A DNA stretch of 64,000 nt from DATARH01 sp963712835 (GTDB taxonomy: Bacteria; Pseudomonadota; Alphaproteobacteria; ATCC43930; CGMCC-115725), in contig CAVQJJ010000012.1 of NCBI GenBank assembly GCA_963712835.1, positions 93,774-157,773 on the forward strand, written 5' to 3'. The notes beneath the pieces were generated by a model that made no database searches, had not been told where the DNA came from, and was given only the letters and a program-made list of their open reading frames with translations. A program made the translations under genes and the position numbers. Shown piece after piece: positions 60,081 to 64,000 of this stretch. Each line of letters opens with the position of its first letter. Position 1 is the first letter of the stretch.

Positions 60081-61865
60081 TCACGTCTCATCCAGCACCG
60101 CGCGCACGCGCGCGGCCAGCTCGTTATAGGTGAAGGGCTTGCTGATCAGCGCTACGCCGGAATCGAGTCGACCTTGATGCACGATCGCGTTGCGCGCGTA
60201 GCCGGTCATATAAAGGGTTTTGATAGTTGGTAGCCGCCGCGCGGCTTCGTCGGCCAGCTGACGCCCATTAAAGCCCCCCGGCAGGCCCACGTCGGTAAAG
60301 AGCAACTTGATGTCGGGGCGGCTATCGAGCACTGCCAGCCCGGCGGCCCCATCGCCTGCTTCGACCACGTCGTAGCCGAGCTCCCGCAGCATATCGACCG
60401 CGAATTGGCGAACATCCGCTTCGTCTTCGACGACCAGAACGGTTTCGGAGCCTCTTTTTGCCGCTGTGCTCGGCTGCGCCGCCTTTTCGCCGGCGCTTGC
60501 TTCGCTCGGCAGACGCGGCAAGTAAAGCTTGACCGTCGTTCCATGGCCCAACTCACTGTAAATTTTGGCATGGCCGCCGGACTGTTTGATGAAGCCGTAG
60601 ACCTGCGACAGGCCGAGCCCGGTGCCCTGCCCGATATCCTTGGTCGTAAAGAAAGGGTCGAAGGCTTTGCCGATGGTTTCGGCATCCATACCAGTTCCGG
60701 TGTCGCTGACGGCGACGACGACAAACTGGCCCGCCCGCACATCCTCTTCGGAAGCCGCATAGGCTTCGTCGAGATAGGCGTTCGCGGTTTCGAGGGTCAG
60801 CTTGCCGCCCTCCGGCATCGCATCGCGCGCATTGACAGCAAGATTGAGGATCGCGTTTTCCAACTGGTTGGCGTCGGCTAACGCCTGCCACAGGCGCGCG
60901 CCGAACACCGTCTGCACCTCGATACCCTCGCCAATTGCCCGGTGCACCAGATCGGACATGCCGCCGATCAGCCGGTTGACATCGAGCGGCTTCGGTTCCA
61001 ACGGCTGACGGCGTGAAAAGGCCAGCAATTGCGCGGTGAGCGTCGCCGCTCGCTCGCCGGCTCGGATCGCCGTGAGAATGCCGCGCTCGATCGAAGCGCC
61101 TTTGAGCTGGCCTGGGCGCCGCAGCCGGCGCTCGATGCTTGCCAGATTGCCCAGAATGATCTGCAGAATGTTGTTGAAATCGTGGGCCACACCGCCTGTC
61201 AGCTGTCCGATCGCCTCCATCTTTTGGGCCTGCCGCAGCGCCGCTTCGGCCTTTTCCCGCTCGGCGATCTGGGCCTCCAGTTCCGTGTTTGAGGCCTCGA
61301 GTTTCCCATAACTGCGTGCAAGAGCGCTTTGCGCAATACCAAGCACGATCGTCATCAACCCGGCCATCAGGACTAACAAGCCGATGACGGCGTAACGCTC
61401 GTAACGCGCTCCCGCCCGTTCAAGCAGCACCCGCACATAAACCCGCCCCAAAGCTTTGTCGCCCTGCAGAACTGGTGACGTGACGCTGATATGATTGTCC
61501 CCGCTTGCCGCACCCTCGGCGGTCGCGGGCGCGGGCACGGCGAGTTGGTCGCTTCGCCGGAAAATCGCAAAGGGCTGCCCCTCCGCGTCATAAACCGCCG
61601 CCGCCTCGATCGCCGGATTGGCCGCCAACGCGCCAACATAGGTTTCGGCCGCAGTGCGATCATCAAAGGTCAACGGGGCAATGACCGTGGAGGCGAGGAT
61701 GCGCGCTTGCACGACGGTTTCGTCGAGCTTTCCGCGGCGATACGAGGTTTCCCCCGTGTACACCACGAAGATGCCGGCGATTAGCAATAGGATTGCCGCC
61801 GCACCGGCGAACCAGGGCGCCAGTTTCCAGAAACGCCCCAGCGATTCACGGCGGCTGCTGTGCAT
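60081..61865 (-). CDS. Hybrid histidine kinase with CHASE8-type sensor and receiver domain
   Basis: A 594-residue membrane kinase. Helix 1 (residues ~17-37) and helix 2 (~159-179) flank a periplasmic CHASE8-like domain, recognised by VVQARILASTVIAPLTFDDR and NPAIEAAAVYDAEG. A coiled stretch leads to the phosphoacceptor His228 in GGVAHDFNNILQIILGNL, an ATPase domain (NLAVNARDAMPEGG, SDTGTGM) and a C-terminal receiver with Asp525 in LLFTDVGLPGG. CHASE8 is the sensor of YfiN-type diguanylate cyclases, but here the output is phosphotransfer. ATG 61865 is preferred to TTG 61871. The yfiR-like gene overlaps its start region. Confidence 0.92.
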   Translation of the reverse strand: MHSSRRESLGRFWKLAPWFAGAAAILLLIAGIFVVYTGETSYRRGKLDETVVQARILASTVIAPLTFDDRTAAETYVGALAANPAIEAAAVYDAEGQPFAIFRRSDQLAVPAPATAEGAASGDNHISVTSPVLQGDKALGRVYVRVLLERAGARYERYAVIGLLVLMAGLMTIVLGIAQSALARSYGKLEASNTELEAQIAEREKAEAALRQAQKMEAIGQLTGGVAHDFNNILQIILGNLASIERRLRRPGQLKGASIERGILTAIRAGERAATLTAQLLAFSRRQPLEPKPLDVNRLIGGMSDLVHRAIGEGIEVQTVFGARLWQALADANQLENAILNLAVNARDAMPEGGKLTLETANAYLDEAYAASEEDVRAGQFVVVAVSDTGTGMDAETIGKAFDPFFTTKDIGQGTGLGLSQVYGFIKQSGGHAKIYSELGHGTTVKLYLPRLPSEASAGEKAAQPSTAAKRGSETVLVVEDEADVRQFAVDMLRELGYDVVEAGDGAAGLAVLDSRPDIKLLFTDVGLPGGFNGRQLADEAARRLPTIKTLYMTGYARNAIVHQGRLDSGVALISKPFTYNELAARVRAVLDET

Positions 61866-61867
61866 GG

Positions 61868-62446
61868 TCAACGTCCTCTCATGTTGACTGCCAGCGAGAG
61901 CAGCTGCGAACTCATGCTCAGCCCTGCCTGAACGGCCTGGGTGGGGTCGATTTCGAACCGAACATGGTTGTCCGCGATCACGAAGTTGATAATGCCCTTT
62001 TGCGAGGCCGCATCGTGTTGATCCGTGACTGTTAGCACCGGTTTGCCTTTAACCGCGCTGAGCGCGCCGGCGACTTGCTGCGGCGATCCGTCGGCGAACA
62101 GAATGTGACAAGGCATATCGACCGCAGCCGTGGCGATATGTCGGACGGCGATCGGGTGATCGCCATCCCTCTGACCGGACGCGGCTTCATCGAGCGCCCG
62201 GCTTAGCAGCTCGCCGACAACGCAGATCGTCAGCGGAGTTGACGATGATGGGAAGCTGCTGGGCGGCCACTCGATAAAGGGACCGAATTTTACCAGATAG
62301 GTCGCCATGACGGCTGCTTGCAGCGGCGGCGCCTCGTCCGCCCACGCCGGCTCCAACCGTGCATCGCAGTACAGATCTGCCGCAACCGCGGCCGCGAGGC
62401 TGCTAATGCACCAGAGGTAGAACTTTCGGCGAAGCCGGCGGCGCAT
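61868..62446 (-). CDS. YfiR family periplasmic protein
   Basis: A 192-residue exported protein of the YfiR/DUF4154 family: a signal peptide (about 35 residues), then AAVMATYLVKFGPFIEWPPS, TICVVGELL, a Cys-containing CHILFADGS and the final INFVIADNHVRFEIDPTQA segment with GLSMSSQLLSLA. YfiR proteins bind the periplasmic domain of YfiN and repress it. The next gene encodes a CHASE8 kinase, the natural partner. The gene order receptor-yfiR-kinase suggests one signalling unit. Confidence 0.93.
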   Translation of the reverse strand: MRRRLRRKFYLWCISSLAAAVAADLYCDARLEPAWADEAPPLQAAVMATYLVKFGPFIEWPPSSFPSSSTPLTICVVGELLSRALDEAASGQRDGDHPIAVRHIATAAVDMPCHILFADGSPQQVAGALSAVKGKPVLTVTDQHDAASQKGIINFVIADNHVRFEIDPTQAVQAGLSMSSQLLSLAVNMRGR

Positions 62447-62478
62447 CTTTTAGGTTTCAGAGTGCGACGCGTGCACCG

Positions 62479-64000
62479 CTAAAATCTCCACCGCGACATG
62501 AGGAGGGCGCTGCGCGGGATCTCGTTGCTGATGCCGGGTTCGACAAATTCGGCGTGATGCGCGTGGATCAGGTTGAAACCGGCAAGCGACAACTCCCAGT
62601 TCGGCCTGACTCGCCAGGCAAGCCGCGAGTTGAGTTCGACGTATTCGGGCAGCGCCGGGTTGTGCAGCTTGCCGACGTAACGCGGAAACACATCCCAGCT
62701 CCAACCGGCGCCGAGATCCATGTACGAGTGCAGCGAGGCCTGGTGGTTGGGGTCGTCGGCGGTGAAGGTCGTGCCGCCGATCGTATTGGCGGAGTTGAAG
62801 ATGAAATCCTCGTGCTGGATGTTGAAGCCGGCGCCCAGCCGCCACCAGTCGGTGACCCGGTAATCGCCCCACACCTCGACACCGTAGACATGGCCGTGCA
62901 TCTCGTTGCCCCAGCGCAGCGGCAGGCCGAAGGGCAGGCCGGGGAAAATCGGGCCGCCCGGCGTGGCCTGGAGGGTTCGCAGATCGCTGTAGTCATTGTA
63001 GTAGGTCGACACCGAGAACGATGCGGCCGGAGTGACCTGCACGCGGGTGCCGGCTTCGTAAGCGATCAGCGTCTCGGATTGGAAATCGAAGGACCCGTCG
63101 ATGATATTGGCCGTGCCGATCCGCTCGACGATGTCGCGGTCGACCGGCGTCGGCGCGCGCACCGCGCGGGAGACCGCCGACCACAGCAGCACGTTCGGCA
63201 ACGCCTTCCACGATAGGCGCGCCTGCGGCAGAGGTTGGAGACCGATATACGGGTCGACCTCCAGCTTCATGCCGAGCGTAAGCTTGAGGCTGTCGGTAAG
63301 CGCAGCGGTATCCTGGCCGAAGATGCTGGAATAAGCGAGGTTCCGAGCGGCCGGCAGAAACAGCAGCGTCGGCGTATTCTCGATGTTGTAGGTGATGAGC
63401 CGCCCGTCGGCGCCCCAGACAAAGTCGTTCCAGCCGCCGATCTTGAAGCTGTGCTGCGCCGTCAGATCGTAAGTATCGACGGTAAATCCGCCGCCGCCAT
63501 TGTCGGTGTAGCGGGTCGCTTCGTCGAAATAAGCCTCGACCTGCAATGCCGCACCCGCGCCGAGCGCGCGTTGCCAGCTGCCCACCAGGTAATGCTCGCC
63601 GACTCGGTTGCTGGGGTCTTCATAGGCGGCGAAATCGTCACCCTCCAGCGTGACCAGATCCTGGTCGCGGCTCCAATCGGCTCTGAAACCGCCTTGCGGC
63701 CGCGACCAGGCATCACTGGCGCTGGTGCCGCTCGTGGTTTCGTTGGAGTTGAACCGCCAGCCCTCGCCGTAGACCCGATAGGTCAGGCGTCCGTCGCCAA
63801 CACCGTTAGCCTGTCCGCCGTATTGCACAAGGCCGCCCGCTTGCAGGTTGCCGCCCCCGCCTTCCAGGAGGCCGCCCTGAGTGTCGGCCGAATTGCGGGT
63901 GATGATGTTGATGACACCGTTGACGGCGTTGGCGCCGTAGAGCGTTCCGGCCGGACCGCTGATCACCTCGATCCGGTCGATATCCTCGGGCGGGATGCTT
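62479..64000 (-). CDS. TonB-dependent receptor, N-terminal part cut by the window end
   Basis: At least 506 residues of a TonB-dependent outer-membrane receptor; the frame is open to base 64000. The visible part begins at the plug domain with DIDRIEVISGPAGTLYGANA and VNGVINIITRNSADTQGG, then barrel strands to the C-terminal LLMSRWRF with a terminal Phe. The gene lies 32 bases upstream of yfiR on the same strand. Its ligand is unknown; the downstream signalling pair suggests that receptor activity or the resulting envelope state is sensed. Confidence 0.93.
   Translation of the reverse strand, partial: SIPPEDIDRIEVISGPAGTLYGANAVNGVINIITRNSADTQGGLLEGGGGNLQAGGLVQYGGQANGVGDGRLTYRVYGEGWRFNSNETTSGTSASDAWSRPQGGFRADWSRDQDLVTLEGDDFAAYEDPSNRVGEHYLVGSWQRALGAGAALQVEAYFDEATRYTDNGGGGFTVDTYDLTAQHSFKIGGWNDFVWGADGRLITYNIENTPTLLFLPAARNLAYSSIFGQDTAALTDSLKLTLGMKLEVDPYIGLQPLPQARLSWKALPNVLLWSAVSRAVRAPTPVDRDIVERIGTANIIDGSFDFQSETLIAYEAGTRVQVTPAASFSVSTYYNDYSDLRTLQATPGGPIFPGLPFGLPLRWGNEMHGHVYGVEVWGDYRVTDWWRLGAGFNIQHEDFIFNSANTIGGTTFTADDPNHQASLHSYMDLGAGWSWDVFPRYVGKLHNPALPEYVELNSRLAWRVRPNWELSLAGFNLIHAHHAEFVEPGISNEIPRSALLMSRWRF

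Noticed and set aside
59665..60129. Open frame of 154 codons after the tRNA gene
   Set aside because: Rich in Arg, Gly and Pro with no domain, no ribosome-binding site, and it runs into the end of the opposite kinase gene. Frames of this length arise by chance in GC-rich DNA.
1..64000. CRISPR arrays, insertion sequences, phage genes and restriction-modification genes
   Set aside because: Looked for regular repeats, transposase motifs and phage structural genes; none were seen.

Overview
The window comes from a GC-rich alphaproteobacterium, most likely Rhodospirillales- or Rhizobiales-like. This is inferred from gene content and order: the minus-strand run rpmH-rnpA-yidD-yidC-engB-argB-pyrimidine nucleotidase-bolA, rne divergent from a class A penicillin-binding protein followed by prfB, a complete kdpFABCDE locus, and an alphaproteobacterial-type RNase E with a long acidic insertion in its S1 domain. 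No phage, CRISPR array or insertion sequence was seen. Some short palindromic intergenic repeats are present.

Positions 1-18576 form one long plus-strand surface-glycan locus. It starts inside a nonulosonic (sialic/pseudaminic) acid synthase gene. It then encodes a SAM methyltransferase, a close relative of arginine:glycine amidinotransferase with the catalytic Asp/His/Cys in place, a sialyltransferase-like protein, an FkbM methyltransferase, eight further glycosyltransferases (GT1/GT4, GT10 and GT2 types), a Wzy-like membrane polymerase, a NodU/CmcH-type carbamoyltransferase and a family-5 nucleotidyltransferase. Most genes overlap or nearly touch. A strong bidirectional terminator closes the locus. 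The genes predict a nonulosonate-containing glycan decorated with amidino, carbamoyl and methyl groups.

Positions 18866-27060 hold the high-affinity potassium system: an unnamed 27-residue membrane microprotein, kdpF, kdpA, kdpB, kdpC, the sensor kdpD and the regulator kdpE. An MFS transporter and a TauD-type dioxygenase follow. On the minus strand come a DsbA-like oxidoreductase, a BepA-like M48 protease with TPR repeats, and rne. As written, rne is frameshifted at a two-copy 11-bp tandem repeat; a third copy would restore the frame exactly. mrcA and prfB (with its own programmed +1 frameshift) lie divergently.

Positions 39382-44991 carry the ribosomal protein L34/RNase P/YidC operon on the minus strand, with a near-consensus sigma-70 promoter upstream of rpmH. 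Positions 45036-46954 encode a ferritin-like protein and an HpnL-like membrane protein. Positions 47034-54432 form a metal-handling island: two DUF2946-like proteins, an outer-membrane protein, CopC, CopD, a Fur-family regulator with a perfect 14-bp-arm palindrome just upstream, a metal-permease-like protein, a TonB-dependent receptor and a TonB.

Positions 54523-58101 hold a TVP38-family membrane protein, a dihydrolipoamide-dehydrogenase-like flavoprotein and a histidine kinase. An RlmI-like rRNA methyltransferase and tRNA-Arg(ACG) follow. The window ends with a minus-strand TonB receptor-YfiR-CHASE8 hybrid histidine kinase module, where a kinase stands in the place that the YfiN diguanylate cyclase occupies in the classical YfiBNR system.
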